From NCBI RefSeq assembly GCF_001625305.1, contig NW_017804331.1:882507-946506 (forward strand): DNA of 64,000 nt, given 5' to 3'. The notes under the pieces are model-generated. The model was not told the DNA's origin, made no database searches, and saw nothing but the letters and a program-made list of their open reading frames with translations. The DNA is from Branchiostoma belcheri (taxonomy: Eukaryota; Chordata; Leptocardii; Amphioxiformes; Branchiostomatidae). Below, in pieces: positions 53,429-63,379 of this stretch. The stretch's first letter is position 1. Every line of letters begins with the position of its first letter. A program made the translations under genes and the position numbers.

Positions 53429-53699
53429 TAGCCTCCTTCGCAGTCTTGTTGGGCGTCGGCGTTATTTTTTCTCTGAGCGACGCGAGTAATATGCCGCCGC
53501 GAGGGACGATTTGCTGCCGAGGGAGTTTTTGCCACGGAGAGAAGGTTTCGCCGATTGAAAGCAGTCTTGTTGGAGCGGGAAACCTTCTCTCCGTGGCAAA
53601 AACTCCCTCGGCAGCAAATCGTCCCTCGCGGCCGCATATTACTCGCGTTCGCTCAGAGAAAAATAACGCCGACGCCCAACAAGACTGCGAAGGAGGCTA
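53429..53699. mobile_element. 271-bp near-perfect palindrome with 9-bp duplication
   Basis: Arms of about 118 bp (53429-53548 and 53580-53699) start TAGCCTCCTTCGCAGTCTTG and differ only at a few positions; the loop is about 30 bp. Flanks GTCAGGTCG (53420-53428) and GTCAGGTGG (53700-53708) agree at eight of nine. GC-rich unlike its surroundings. Frames on both strands are mirror images and not genes. Confidence 0.93.
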
Positions 53700-54023
53700 G
53701 TCAGGTGGTGTGTGTGTAGAGATAGCCATACAGACTAGAGGTGAGGATGGGTAATCTCCAAGCAGATCTTTTGGGTGCCTGCAAAGACAGTACACCAAAT
53801 CGGCCGGGCAGTTTGCCAGGCAGTCACCATTTACCACCTTAAGGTATGCCGGCGTTTAAAAAAAAAGAAGATATTCAATACCACCAGTGCAAAAAGATAC
53901 CTCGATAAAAAGGCCCGTTAAAAATCACACCAAGCATAAGCCGAAGCCTACAAAAAAACCTCTGCGAGGAGTATATAATAGAGAACGGGTTTGTGATGCA
54001 CACGGGGCAGGCCCACAAAAACC
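53700..54023. other. unassigned, with family L-type fragments
   Basis: TAATCTCCAAGCAGATCTTT near 53752 and CCTCTGCGAGGAGTATATAA near 53959 are decayed family L ends. Confidence 0.5.
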
Positions 54024-54214
54024 TAGCCTCCGTAGCAGGCTTATAGAACTGGGGGTTTGGTGGTCTTCGGCTGTTTTCTGATTAGCCCAGTTCTAAAAAA
54101 ACGCGGGTAATTCAACCAGGCCGGCTATGTTGTCTATATGCAATCAGAAAATAGCACATAAAAGACCCTGAAGACCCCCCAAAACCCCCAGTTTTTGGCG
54201 TGCTATGGAGGCTA
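54024..54214 (+). mobile_element. family C MITE
   Basis: TAGCCTCCGTAGCAGGCTTA to GGCGTGCTATGGAGGCTA, 191 bp. CCCACAAAAACC occurs just before and eight bases after it, a displaced duplication. Confidence 0.9.
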
Positions 54215-55066
54215 GTACAGCCCCACAAAAACCGCGATACAAATGGAAGGATACAAATGAGCTCCCCTCTCGGTGACGTCGGTCGGCGGCTCGCTGTAAG
54301 TGGGGAGACGAGACCGGAATAAGAAATGAGCAGCTTTGCTTATTTATCCCATTTATTTGCTACCAAAAAGAAATTGTCTTCGAAAAGCGTGCTAACTGCA
54401 TTGACGTGTGCTAAAGATTGCAAACAAACAATGACGTATTTTTTTTACAATATTATGAAAACTAAAGAAATACCTTTTGGTAAAAAAATGGGTTATGGGA
54501 GGTGCTAGCACATTTTTTTGCCAGTAGTAGATTACATAATAGGTACTATGTCCTAAAAAAAATAATGGTACAAAATAACGTTTAACACAGTTTTTTCTAT
54601 CCATCACAAGTTTTTCTATTTCAAATAATTTTAAGTACTAAATAAATGTATTAAATAATCAGGCCCCTCAGAGTTATACATACCGTGGCCTTCGTTTTTA
54701 TTTAAAAAAATATGATCATATTCACCTGGACATTTGTGTTAAAGCTGAAATGGTGTAAGTGAATGTGTAATGAATATTGTTGTACAGCAGGACGTAATTC
54801 AGCCGTTGGCTGCAAGGTCCTTGTTTTTATGAATAAAAAAAAACATTTGATTGATTGATATGCATTCGTCTCTTTTGAAATTCAGTCTCAAATTCACCAC
54901 AGCAAGTGTACGTGTAATCTTAGCTCTTCTCTCAGATGGCTGCACCACCGGAATCCTTCGGGAACGAGCAGCCAGGAAAAACTGTGGTTGGTTGGACCGC
55001 GGTCTTACTGCTTTGATGTGTTTTCAGTAACAAAATGGCCAGGTCAGGTTGGTATGGCATAATGCA
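54215..55066. other. unassigned AT-rich DNA; LINE-like 3' end near 54790-54865
   Basis: GACGTAATTCAGCCGTTGGC, TGCAAGGTCCTTG and GAATAAAAAAAAAC followed by TGATTGATTG repeats resemble a LINE 3' end. A related end is near 20870. Confidence 0.4.
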
Positions 55067-55075
55067 GTGCGTTCG

Positions 55076-55730
55076 TAGAACTGGGGGTTTGGTGATCTTC
55101 GGCTGTTTTCTGATTAGGCCACAGCAAGTAATTTTTATGGATGACATCAGCGCCCGCATTAATTTTTGCCTGGCTTTAGAGAGAAAAAAAAAACAAGAAA
55201 TTTTGTTGCCTTCTGACAGTGATAAACATGCCGAAAATGGGCAAAGATGTCTGTTGCCATGCCGGAAGGTGGATGACAGATAACTATGAAGAGAGGAGAC
55301 AAGAAAAGGCTCTGATTTAATGTTTTGTTTCTTACTTTTATGCAATGATATGTGATGCTGGCTGTGTATATGTGATGATCCCACTGAATCAAAACCATTT
55401 GTACAATGATTGAGTCAAAATGTTTAATTGTAGGAACCTTGTTTTTTTCGGCCCGCCTTGTTTTTTTTTTCGCCCGCTCGCATTAGATTTGGACTCTGCG
55501 GAGGATGTCATCCATAAAATTTACTTGCTGTTGCCTTAGCCTCCGTAGCAGGCTTATAGAACTGGGGGTTTGGTGGTCTTCGGCTGTTTAGCCCAGTTCT
55601 AAAAAAAAACGGGGGTAATTCAACCAGGCCGGCTATGTTGTCTATATGCAATCAGAAAATAGCACATAAAAGATCCCAAACACCATAAAGACCCCCCAAA
55701 CCCCCAGTTTTTGGCATGCTATGGCGGCTA
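55076..55730 (+). mobile_element. family C double-left-end copy carrying family B
   Basis: A partial left end (TAGAACTGGGGGTTTGGTGA to TTTTCTGAT) is followed by family B and then a complete family C element. Exact GTGCGTTCG copies at 55067-55075 and 55731-55739 bracket the whole 655 bp. Without family B, the join reads CTGATTAGCCTCCG, exactly as in the 9531-9794 copy. Confidence 0.88.
55117..55535. mobile_element. family B MITE
   Basis: GGCCACAGCAAGTAATTTTT and AATTTACTTGCTGTTGCC ends with TTA/TTA duplications (55114-55116, 55536-55538). 419 bp. Frames inside it (55035-55283 plus, 55384-54932 minus) are artefacts; the same text recurs at 56629. Confidence 0.92.
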
Positions 55731-55928
55731 GTGCGTTCGCAGGGGGTAAAAAAAAAAGAACATGCGGTAACGACTAGGTACAAAAAGCATTGCCCGCTTT
55801 GAAAATAGGGGTTAGAAAGAAGTGTTCTTTATTTCCAGTACAATTTTGCCCCCAAATTAGAGGACATACCGTTGAAAGCTGTCTAATTATGAGGCTTCCT
55901 GTGGTTTACCATGGTTGCCATATCAGTG
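55731..55928. other. unassigned DNA
   Basis: No feature supported. Confidence 0.4.
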
Positions 55929-56157
55929 TAGCCTCTACCAGGCTTCAGGAGGCGGCTGAAAAGAGTAGAAATTGGCCAAATAGAGAAATAACATGCCGGG
56001 GGGAGCAATCCAGGGGAGTTGGTCCGCTGGAGAGTACAGTTTGGATATTACTTTGGGCCCAGTGTGTTATGGGTCTGGCATACAGGCTAGACATGTATCT
56101 CTCTATTTGGTTAATTTCTACTCTTTCCAACCGCCTCTCGAAGCCTGGTAGAGGCTA
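55929..56157. mobile_element. family E foldback with a nested family K piece
   Basis: TAGCCTCTACCAGGCTTCAG and CGAAGCCTGGTAGAGGCTA ends; near 56041-56092 it carries TATTACTTTGGGCCCAGTGT and GGGTCTGGCATACAGGCTAG, part of family K. Confidence 0.85.
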
Positions 56158-56212
56158 ATATAGTTCAGACGACAGGGCTCAGCTGTGTTAGGACTGCGCA
56201 ACAAGGCAGTAC

Positions 56213-56314
56213 TAGTCTGGATGCCAGACCTATAGCACACTGGATCCAGAGTATCTTATATAGTGTGCAGGGATAACTCGGGCCTAGTGTACTATGGGTC
56301 TGGCATCCAGGCTA
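56213..56314. mobile_element. family K foldback, copy 1
   Basis: TAGTCTGGATGCCAGACC and GGGTCTGGCATCCAGGCTA ends, inner TAGCACACTGG and CCTAGTGTACTA paired. Confidence 0.85.
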
Positions 56315-56402
56315 ATTTTCTCACTATTTGGACAATTTCTACTCTTTCCAGTCGCCCCCAGGAGCCTGGTAGAGGCTAACAATTCAGACGACAGGGCTGT
56401 AT

Positions 56403-56513
56403 TAGCCTGGGTGCCAGACCCGTAGCACACTGGACACAGTGAGCACTGAGATACTTTGTGTCCAGTGTGCTATGATTCTGCTATGGGTCTGGCACCCAGG
56501 CTACAGCTGTATT
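56403..56513. mobile_element. family K foldback, copy 2
   Basis: TAGCCTGGGTGCCAGACCC and GGGTCTGGCACCCAGGCTA ends. Flanks GGGCTGTAT and CAGCTGTAT agree at seven of nine. 56330-56379 just before it is an isolated right end of family E. Confidence 0.88.
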
Positions 56514-56628
56514 AGGTCTATGAAACAAGGCAGGACCGGTGTAGGGTTTTACTGTGTGAATAAAATGTTTGATAAATGATGTTTCTGGACTACTTATCTG
56601 CTCAGCCGGGAAGTTTTACGTTTCCTTA

Positions 56629-57061
56629 GGCCACAGCAAGTAATTTTTATGGATGACATCAGCGCCCGCATTAATTTTTGCCTGGCTTTAGAGAGAGAAA
56701 AAAAAAAGAAATTTTGTTACTCTCTTACGTTACAGTGGTCAACATGCCGAAAATGGGCAAATATGTCTGTTGCCATGCCGGAAGGTGGATGACAGATAAC
56801 TATGAAGAGAGGAGACAAGAAAAGGCTCTGATTTAATGTTTTGTTTCTTACTTTTATGCATTGATGATGTGATGCTGGCTGTGTATATGTGATGCTCCCA
56901 CTGAATCAAAACCATTTGTACAATGATTGAGTCAAAATGTTTAATTGTACTTTTTGTAGGAACCTTGTTTTTTTCGGCCCGCCTTGTTTTTTTTCTCACC
57001 CGCTCGCATTAGATTTGGACTCTGCGGTGGATGTCATCCATAAAATTTACCTGCTGTAGCC
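56629..57061. mobile_element. family B MITE, second copy
   Basis: Nearly identical to 55117-55535, TTA/TTA duplications at 56626-56628 and 57062-57064. Main differences are small indels, including TGATGATG and TACTTTTTG insertions. Confidence 0.93.
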
Positions 57062-57088
57062 TTACTAACCAGATAACGGCCAGGCACT

Positions 57089-57310
57089 AGCCTCTACCAG
57101 GCTTCGGGAGGCGGCTGGAAAGAGTAGCATCAACCAGGCTTCGGGAGGCGACTGGAAAGGGTAGCCTCTACCAGGCTTCGGGAGGCGGCTGGAAGGAGTA
57201 GCCTCTACCAGGCTCGGGAGGCGGCTGGAAAGAGTAGCCTCTACCAGGCTTCGGGAGGCGGCTGGAAGGAGTAGCTTCTACCAGGCTCGGGAGGCGGCAG
57301 GAAAGAGTAG
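57089..57310. repeat. 37-bp minisatellite made of family E left ends
   Basis: AGCCTCTACCAGGCTTCGGG, AGGCGGCTGGAAAGAGT repeated about six times with small variation. No matching right end follows. Confidence 0.95.
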
Positions 57311-58216
57311 TGGTGGGGGTAGCGACAGAGAAAAAGCGGGACATATCTATAGAAAGGTAACGACCTTCCCCACCAACCTCTGCTTGGAGAGAGCGAGTGT
57401 TATAGCAAGTTCATTGACACTTCCTTGGTGGGAGGGTCACCGTGTTTTGAAATGTACCAAATTCGTTACAGGTCAAACTACACTGATGCCAACCTTACAG
57501 AAGAGTCTTTATTTGCAAAATATACCCGAAGGCTTTTACAGGAATACTATACGGTACAATACAGTAATAATAAACAGACAACTACTGACTGGAAAATACT
57601 TCTACTTTTTATCGCCCATTTGCTGTTGTCTTATTTGTTGTTTTGTTATTAATTTATGACATTGTATGTAGTTTTCTTTGTCAGTGGTGGGGCTAAGATT
57701 AGTTTATTGAAATTTTATTTGCAAAAATCATGCCCGAAGGCTAATTGCTTGCACAATCAAGTATAATACTCATTACAATACAGTAACAGGAGACAGGTAA
57801 CAATCTGTCTGGAAAAACTTCTTCTACTTCTACGCTATGCTTATAAGCACGGTAGCTGCCCTAAACCCACAACATTGTGGTTTTAATAATATCGAAACTG
57901 TCGTTAATCCTTCGATGTTTGTTTGCCGTTCGTTTAGCGATCTCTATCTATGCTCATTTCCAAGATAATAGGGTGCTTCCCTGCAAACCCGTCACCGGAC
58001 ACCGCCCTGCATATGGTTCCAGTTTGCACCGAATACCTGCCTTTTCTCGTACCCTGGGAAAATCCAGTTTTATATGTCGGCAAGGTGATGTCATGTCTCA
58101 GATGTTTTAAGTCGACACAGAGACGAAATCAAATAAAAGTTCTTCAACGCGGTAGGTGTTTAATAGTCTCCTGTTTCCCTCTCTTGTCGTGTCAGTCAAA
58201 GGTTATACAATCCTCC
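57311..58216. other. unassigned, with LINE-tail-like inverted sequences
   Basis: CTTTATTTGCAAAATATACC near 57508 and TTTATTTGCAAAAATCATGC near 57715 followed by CGAAGGCT are inverted polyadenylation-type tails related to 43331. Plus-strand frames 57384-57659 and 57877-58258 are unrecognised. Confidence 0.4.
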
Positions 58217-58815
58217 CTAGCCTCTACCAGGCACCGCGGATCGCTGGAAAAAAAATAGTAGAAACTAGAAAGGTAACATAATGTTTACCTTCGGACATTG
58301 TCTGCTTTGTTAATTTTTACTCAAACACATTCATATACATGTGCTACTAGTAAATTGTTGTTAAGATAAGTTTTCCTGAAGCATAATAGCAATTGAAGTA
58401 AATGTAAATAATAGTTGTATTTTTTATGTTATATAGGACTCCAGGAAGAATAGTGATGTACATATTATCACTAATGAGATTCCTTAATAAACAAACAAAC
58501 AAACATGGTAACAGGAGCAGAGCAGACCATGAAATTGCAACATTATGTAACCCAACACCAGTCACCATGGTGACAGACGTCAACAAATCATGTCATTGGT
58601 CAGGCCATAGGTCACTGTTTGGAGAAGAAGAAGAAACTGAGTATTAAAAAACAATATGTTTTCCTTCGGTAAACATAATATAATAAAGGATAGTATGCCA
58701 GGGGAGTTAGCCGGCCGGAGAAGATCCAATTCGCGACCCACGGGTATACTATCCTTTATTTCGACCAATTTCTGCTATTTTCCCAGCCATCCGCGGTGCT
58801 TGGTAGACTAGAGGC
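58217..58815. mobile_element. family E-prime element split by a family P repeat
   Basis: TAGCCTCTACCAGGCACCGC with GGATCGCTGG at 58217 and CAGCCATCCGCGGTGCTTGG at 58787 are opposite ends. Between them lie TAAAGGATAGTATGCCAGGG arms and an inverted family P copy (about 58497-58680). Confidence 0.6.
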
Positions 58816-59055
58816 TAAATCTTCCCCACCAACCTCTGCTTGGAGAGTAACGTTAACACTCGCCGCGCCGTTGTTACGCTGTCATAAACGCGGAACTGTA
58901 AAGAAAGCAAATTACATGATTTTACGTATTCATTTCTTGGCACCCTCCCGGTTTGACTTTGATTATCGACGTTCCGCCTGAGGGCCAGACGCGGCGGCGC
59001 ACACACGACACGATAATTACACTGAGAAGGAGGCCATTTTGATTTTGGAATAGTC
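58816..59055. other. unassigned; family L end at 58826-58850
   Basis: CCAACCTCTGCTTGGAGAGT is a single family L end. The rest shows no feature. Confidence 0.4.
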
Positions 59056-59286
59056 TTCAGCCACTACCAGGCACCGTGGATCGCTGGAAAAATAGTAGAA
59101 ATTAGCCAAAATAAAGGAAATAGTATAGCACTACAGGGAGTTAGCCGGCCAGAGAGGGTACCCATGGGTACGGCAAAATGTACTCTCTAGGCTAGCGGAC
59201 CAACTCCCCTGACATGTTATCTCTCTATTTCGGTATTCAGCATCTACTTTTTTTCTCAGCCGCCTCCCGAAGCCTGGTAGAGGCTA
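59056..59286. mobile_element. chimeric foldback: E-prime left, E right
   Basis: The left end has ACCAGGCACCGTGGATCGCT (E-prime arm) while the right end has CCGCCTCCCGAAGCCTGG (E arm). The arms therefore do not pair beyond the tip. The middle mixes AGTTAGCCGGCCAGAGA and GCGGACCAACTCCCC. Confidence 0.7.
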
Positions 59287-59461
59287 GCACAGTCTTCCGC
59301 GAGTTTCCTTGTTCCACCAAGCATCTGAAGTGTGTTTTATGTATAAATCCATAATGTTTGATAATCTCATCTGCATTTTTTTGAAGCCACAAGGTTCGTT
59401 GAATCTCAAATACGCGGGAGGGGGCGGTGAACGAACGCACCACGGTGTGTGGTGACTGTTA

Positions 59462-59690
59462 AAATCCTGGCAATGAACGTGACCTTGTGCTATTCTGACG
59501 TGACCTTGCGCTGTTCCTGACGTGACCTTGTGCTGTTCCTGACGTGACCTTGTGCTGTTCCTGACGTGACCTTGTGCTGTTCCTGGCGTGACCTTGCGCT
59601 ATCCTGACGTCACCTTGTGCTATTCCTGACGTCACCTTGTGCTATTCCTGGCGTCGCCTTGTGCTATTCCTGACATCACCTTGTGATCCG
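59462..59690. repeat. 22-bp minisatellite, about ten copies
   Basis: Unit CTGACGTGACCTTGTGCTGT with TC, varying between TGACGTGACC and TGACGTCACC in left and right halves. Confidence 0.93.
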
Positions 59691-60549
59691 AACGAACACC
59701 AACCCAGGAGACATCATGTCACACTTCCCCCGTCAGGAATCCTGCAGGCGTTACTTCTGTAGGTGAGATATTAAGCTTTAATTGAAAATCAATGTGCAGA
59801 CCCTGGCGTAACGTTATCCACTTAGATCGTGTGCGCACCTACTGGAGACGATATTTTAAAGGCAGCCAATGCGATTTCATCATCATCATGCCTACGGATT
59901 ATACTAATCCGGTGAGGTACACTTGATAAAGTTACTCCAGTATGTCCTATCTCTCATAGCGGACACTAATGCAGTCCCTGCGAGACCAGTGTCTCTCTCT
60001 AGCATGGACAAAAGTGTAGTATAAGGACGTCCCACTCTACGTCTCCCAGTAGGAAGCCACTGTGCTAGTCTACCAGCTGGTTCGTTACTACGAACAATGC
60101 GATTTCAGGTCGGCAAAAACTCGAAATATTTTGAACTAGATGTAGAGTTCCACAATCTCATACCCTCGCCAAATTATGGACCGGACGTTCTGCTGCAGTA
60201 CCACGACAAGCCGCTTGGAGGCCCAAAAACTAATCATTTCGAGGTCTCATCAAGATCTACCCACCTACCAAATATCAAGTCAATCCATTCACGCCTTCTC
60301 AAGTTATCGTGTTTACAGACGGACACACAGACAGACACACACAGGAACGCTGCCAAAAACATAACCCTGGCGAAGGTAATCAGGCAATCTTTGTGTCGTG
60401 ATATTGACACATAATGCCCCACATTAGCACATTTGAACCAGTATTTCGTACTTAAGGTATTTAAAACTGCAGAAACAAGCACCAAGATGAGTCCTTTATT
60501 TTCTGGGTGGTACCCTAAAAATCAATCCAGGTCCTTCCTGTAACCGTTT
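59691..60549. other. unassigned, with interspersed repeat text at 60190-60370
   Basis: ACGACAAGCCGCTTGGAGGC, AAAAACTAATCATTTCGAGG and CAGACGGACACACAGACAGA look like a dispersed repeat with a (CAGA)n end. The plus-strand frame 60097-60414 covers it and is not supported as a gene. Confidence 0.4.
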
Positions 60550-61330
60550 TTGGTCAGAATTTGGGGCTTTCCTCCACCCCGTCATTTTCCCGACTGCCTC
60601 TCGCGATGGTTCGATGAAGAAGAAAACGCCCCAAAAGAGGTAAAAAAAAACACCAAAGACTCTGCTTGGAGAGTAGCTATTTTCCCGTCCCTCCCTCCGC
60701 ATCTCCTACAGTTGATGCGATCGTTCGGCAGAGGATTTTCCCTCCCCATCATTTTCCTTGCATCCTCCCGTAGTTCGATGAAGAAGAAAACGCCCTCAAA
60801 ATACGTAAAAAAAAGCCAAAGACTCTGCTTGGAGAGTACCTATTGCTCCGTCCCTCCCTCTGCATCTCCCTTAGTCTCTACCAGACTAACTACGCTGGAG
60901 AATATTTGCCAGGGGGGCGGGCTTTTGGCCGCTTTGGGGTTTGACTGCATGGCCTCGGAGGGAAGGAAACTACCTCCCGCGGCCGGACTCCCTTGGACAA
61001 TTTCACTCTCCTTTTTTTTACGATCCGTATTCCCGTAGAAAGGCCTGGTGGAGGTTAGCTTCTCCTAGATCGAGTTGATGCGATCGTTCGGCAGAGGATT
61101 TTCCCCACCCCATCATTTTCCTTGCAGCCTCCCTCGGTTCGATGAAGCCGAAACGCCCCCCAAAAAACGTTTAAAAACCCTAAACCTCTGCTTGGACAGT
61201 AACTATTTTCCCGTCCCTCCCTCCGCATCTCCTAGAGTTGATGCGATCGTTCGGTAGAGGATTTTTCCTCCACCCCATCATTTTCCCGGCAGCTTCCCGC
61301 GGTTCGATGGTTCCCATTGTCCGGCTACTC
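60550..61330. repeat. tandem array with a nested foldback
   Basis: Unit of about 165-180 bp: GTTGATGCGATCGTTCGGCA, GAGGATTTTCCC, GGTTCGATGAAG, CTCTGCTTGGAGAGTA, CCCGTCCCTCCCTCCGCATC. Units near 60550, 60712, 61075 and 61238 (partial). A foldback at 60872-61057 (TAGTCTCTACCAGACT to GGCCTGGTGGAGGTTA) lies between the second and third. The CTCTGCTTGGAGAGTA part is the family L end. Confidence 0.85.
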
Positions 61331-61909
61331 CGGCAGCAGGTGCACCCGGCAGCCCGGAGGACCCAGGATCGAATTCCACGCGCTAAATTCCCGTCCGCTG
61401 TCTGCACGCCCTGTCATCTGTATCGCCAGCGCCTCATTTGTGGATCCGAAATTGGTTTTCACCTTGTTCTTCTTCCTCATGCAGCCGTGTGAGGAGTTGG
61501 ATATTGCGGGATGGAGGGGACAGGGGGCAGCTACGGGCGTCTGGGGAGTTAGGATCGGCCGCCGCGCACGGAATTTCAAGTCGTTTGTTTCCTGCCTGGT
61601 CTCATATTATTAACTATTGTATGTTTCACCATTTCATACATCTTAGCAACACAGATAAGTTCATGTTTCTAATGGCTTTAGACAAACCTTCGATCACAAA
61701 ACACATCTTATATCTACATCATTACTAAGAAGCGAGAAGAAGCCAAATTATCGTAATTATTAGACTATATGTCCATAGTACATAGAATTAGCACTAGCTT
61801 GTACATTGTATATATTCATTGCAAACTGTGATGTCTTTTCTGTGACCTGTACTGAACCCAGTGGGTATTTGCGTACACTCAAGGTCTTCCTTCATTTATA
61901 AAGGCCGTA
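61331..61909. other. unassigned DNA
   Basis: 61331-61600 is GC-rich with overlapping frames on both strands and no recognised motif. The remainder is AT-rich. Confidence 0.4.
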
Positions 61910-62582
61910 AAGAAGAGGATGGACGTGACTTTCAGGAAATGTGATATTCCTGGAAGTCACGTTTCCTGGAAGTCACGTACGTCTGGCGACCAGGAGGGAC
62001 TACCATCGACTAGTCACCATGTATAAGCTGGTAAATGGTCCCGTTCCTCCCCATCTCCAGCCACTTGTGCCCACTACAAGAGTTGCAAATAGTCAATCCC
62101 AGCTACGACTGCGGAATGCCCACCACCTGCACATCCCCCGGAGTAGAACAAACACCTACAAAAACAGTTTCTTCCTGTACACTGCACGCCTGTGGAACCA
62201 TCTACCCAGTGAAGTCACAGGGTCCGCCACAGTTAGAATTTTCAAGGCCAAATGCAGGAACCACCTCTCATCAGATTACTAACTTTTGAACAACTTTTAA
62301 CTTTTCTGACTTTCCAACCGTTCCATCTTCCCCTTCCACTTTTGACTATAGATATTATTATGATTACTATATTAATTTGATGATGTGACTTCGATATTGT
62401 ATAATGTATTGTTTTGTTTTGCTATTTTGATATTCGTAACTTGTTGTTATGTCCAGTATATTGTATTGACTTGTCCTGTGTTGTGTTGTATGTACCAGTG
62501 GCAGCCGCCACCAGCCTTCTGGCTGCCTGGCTCCCACTTGTAATGCGTTGTTGGCATCAGCAATAAATGAAATGAAATGAAA
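61910..62582 (+). pseudogene. LINE RT C-terminal fragment with 3' UTR and (ATGAA)n tail
   Basis: The frame ending at 62282 reads RRDYHRLVTMYKLVNGPVP, then RSRTNTYKNSFFLYTARLWN and HLPSEVTGSATVRIFKAK. RRDYHRL, MYKLVNG, NSFF and RLWNHLP are standard for the thumb-to-C-terminus part of non-LTR reverse transcriptases (Jockey/CR1/RTE type). After the stop comes a UTR ending GCAATAAATGAAATGAAATG, a signal plus short tandem tail. The catalytic domain is absent. Confidence 0.75.
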
Positions 62583-63085
62583 CGTCCCATGCAGCGGTTT
62601 GGGTTGTGCAGCAGGAAGTACTTCAAATAAATTAAACATAGAAATGGGTCGACACAAGAAAATACCAAATGACCAAAGGTTCTGTCCATTTTGTCCAAAC
62701 AAGATTGAAAATGAGCACCATTTTATAATGGATTGTACACTCTACAATGATAAGCGCCTATTGCTGTTCACCTTTCTTTCCGCTTGTTCAATTGATTTCA
62801 ATACGTTAGATCCTATAGATAAATGCAACTACATGTACATTCTCAGGGGAGATAACCAATACAGTGTTCAAATAGGAAAATACATTAAAATGTTTCGATC
62901 TTAGAGAACACATGTTAGAGAATAGTTAACCTTTATTGTTACATCATACATATACTCTGTACGTAAGATGACGTTATCCACACATGTATTTAGCTTTGTT
63001 AGATCTTTAGTTAAGTTGTAGAAGACCATACAAAAGTCTCTGTACTTTTTTGTTGTGTCAATAAAGAATCCTATCTAATGTTTGA
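62583..63085 (+). pseudogene. second LINE C-terminal fragment (zinc-knuckle type)
   Basis: The frame 62645-62904 reads RFCPFCPNKIENEHHFIMDC and then TLYNDKR. C-x2-C, EHH and a following C form the CCHC-like motif found at the C-terminus of many LINE ORF2 proteins. The 3' UTR ends with CAATAAAGAATCC at 63059. It starts directly after the tail of the previous LINE. Confidence 0.65.
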
Positions 63086-63297
63086 ATGGGTTAGGGTTAG
63101 GATCCGGATATCCAAGAACGTAGATTTGCCCCAGGCACGGTTCTGGATACAAGAAGACAATCCAGAACCGTGCCTATCTAGTCCAATGCCTTATGGGTTA
63201 GGCTAGGATCAGACACGGTTCTGGATAGTCTCCGCGTATCCAAGAACGTAAATTGGCCTCAGGTACGGTTCTTTATATCATACCCGGGCCGCGATAA

Positions 63298-63367
63298 CGT
63301 TCGATAACGGGTTCCAGACCGGGCCGTACTTCACGGTACGGCCCGGTCCGGAACCCGTTATCGAACG
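63298..63367. repeat. 70-bp GC-rich hairpin
   Basis: CGTTCGATAACGGGTTCC, GGGCCGTA, a CTTCAC loop, then the complements to TATCGAACG. Nearly perfect. Upstream, 63140-63180 has a second hairpin (GGCACGGTTCTGGAT and ATCCAGAACCGTGCC). Confidence 0.9.
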
Positions 63368-63379
63368 CTTCCCTGGCTT

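Noticed and set aside
53407-53700. Matching frames on both strands
   Set aside because: Mirror images created by the palindrome at 53429-53699.
54932-55398. 150-codon minus-strand frame
   Set aside because: Most of it lies in family B, and the same text recurs at 56739-56999 in the second copy.
61238-61728. Overlapping plus- and minus-strand frames
   Set aside because: GC-rich tandem-array edge with no motif in any frame.
63085-63110. GGGTTAGGGTTAGGA resembling telomere repeat
   Set aside because: Fewer than three units and internal to the sequence; chance is enough to explain it.
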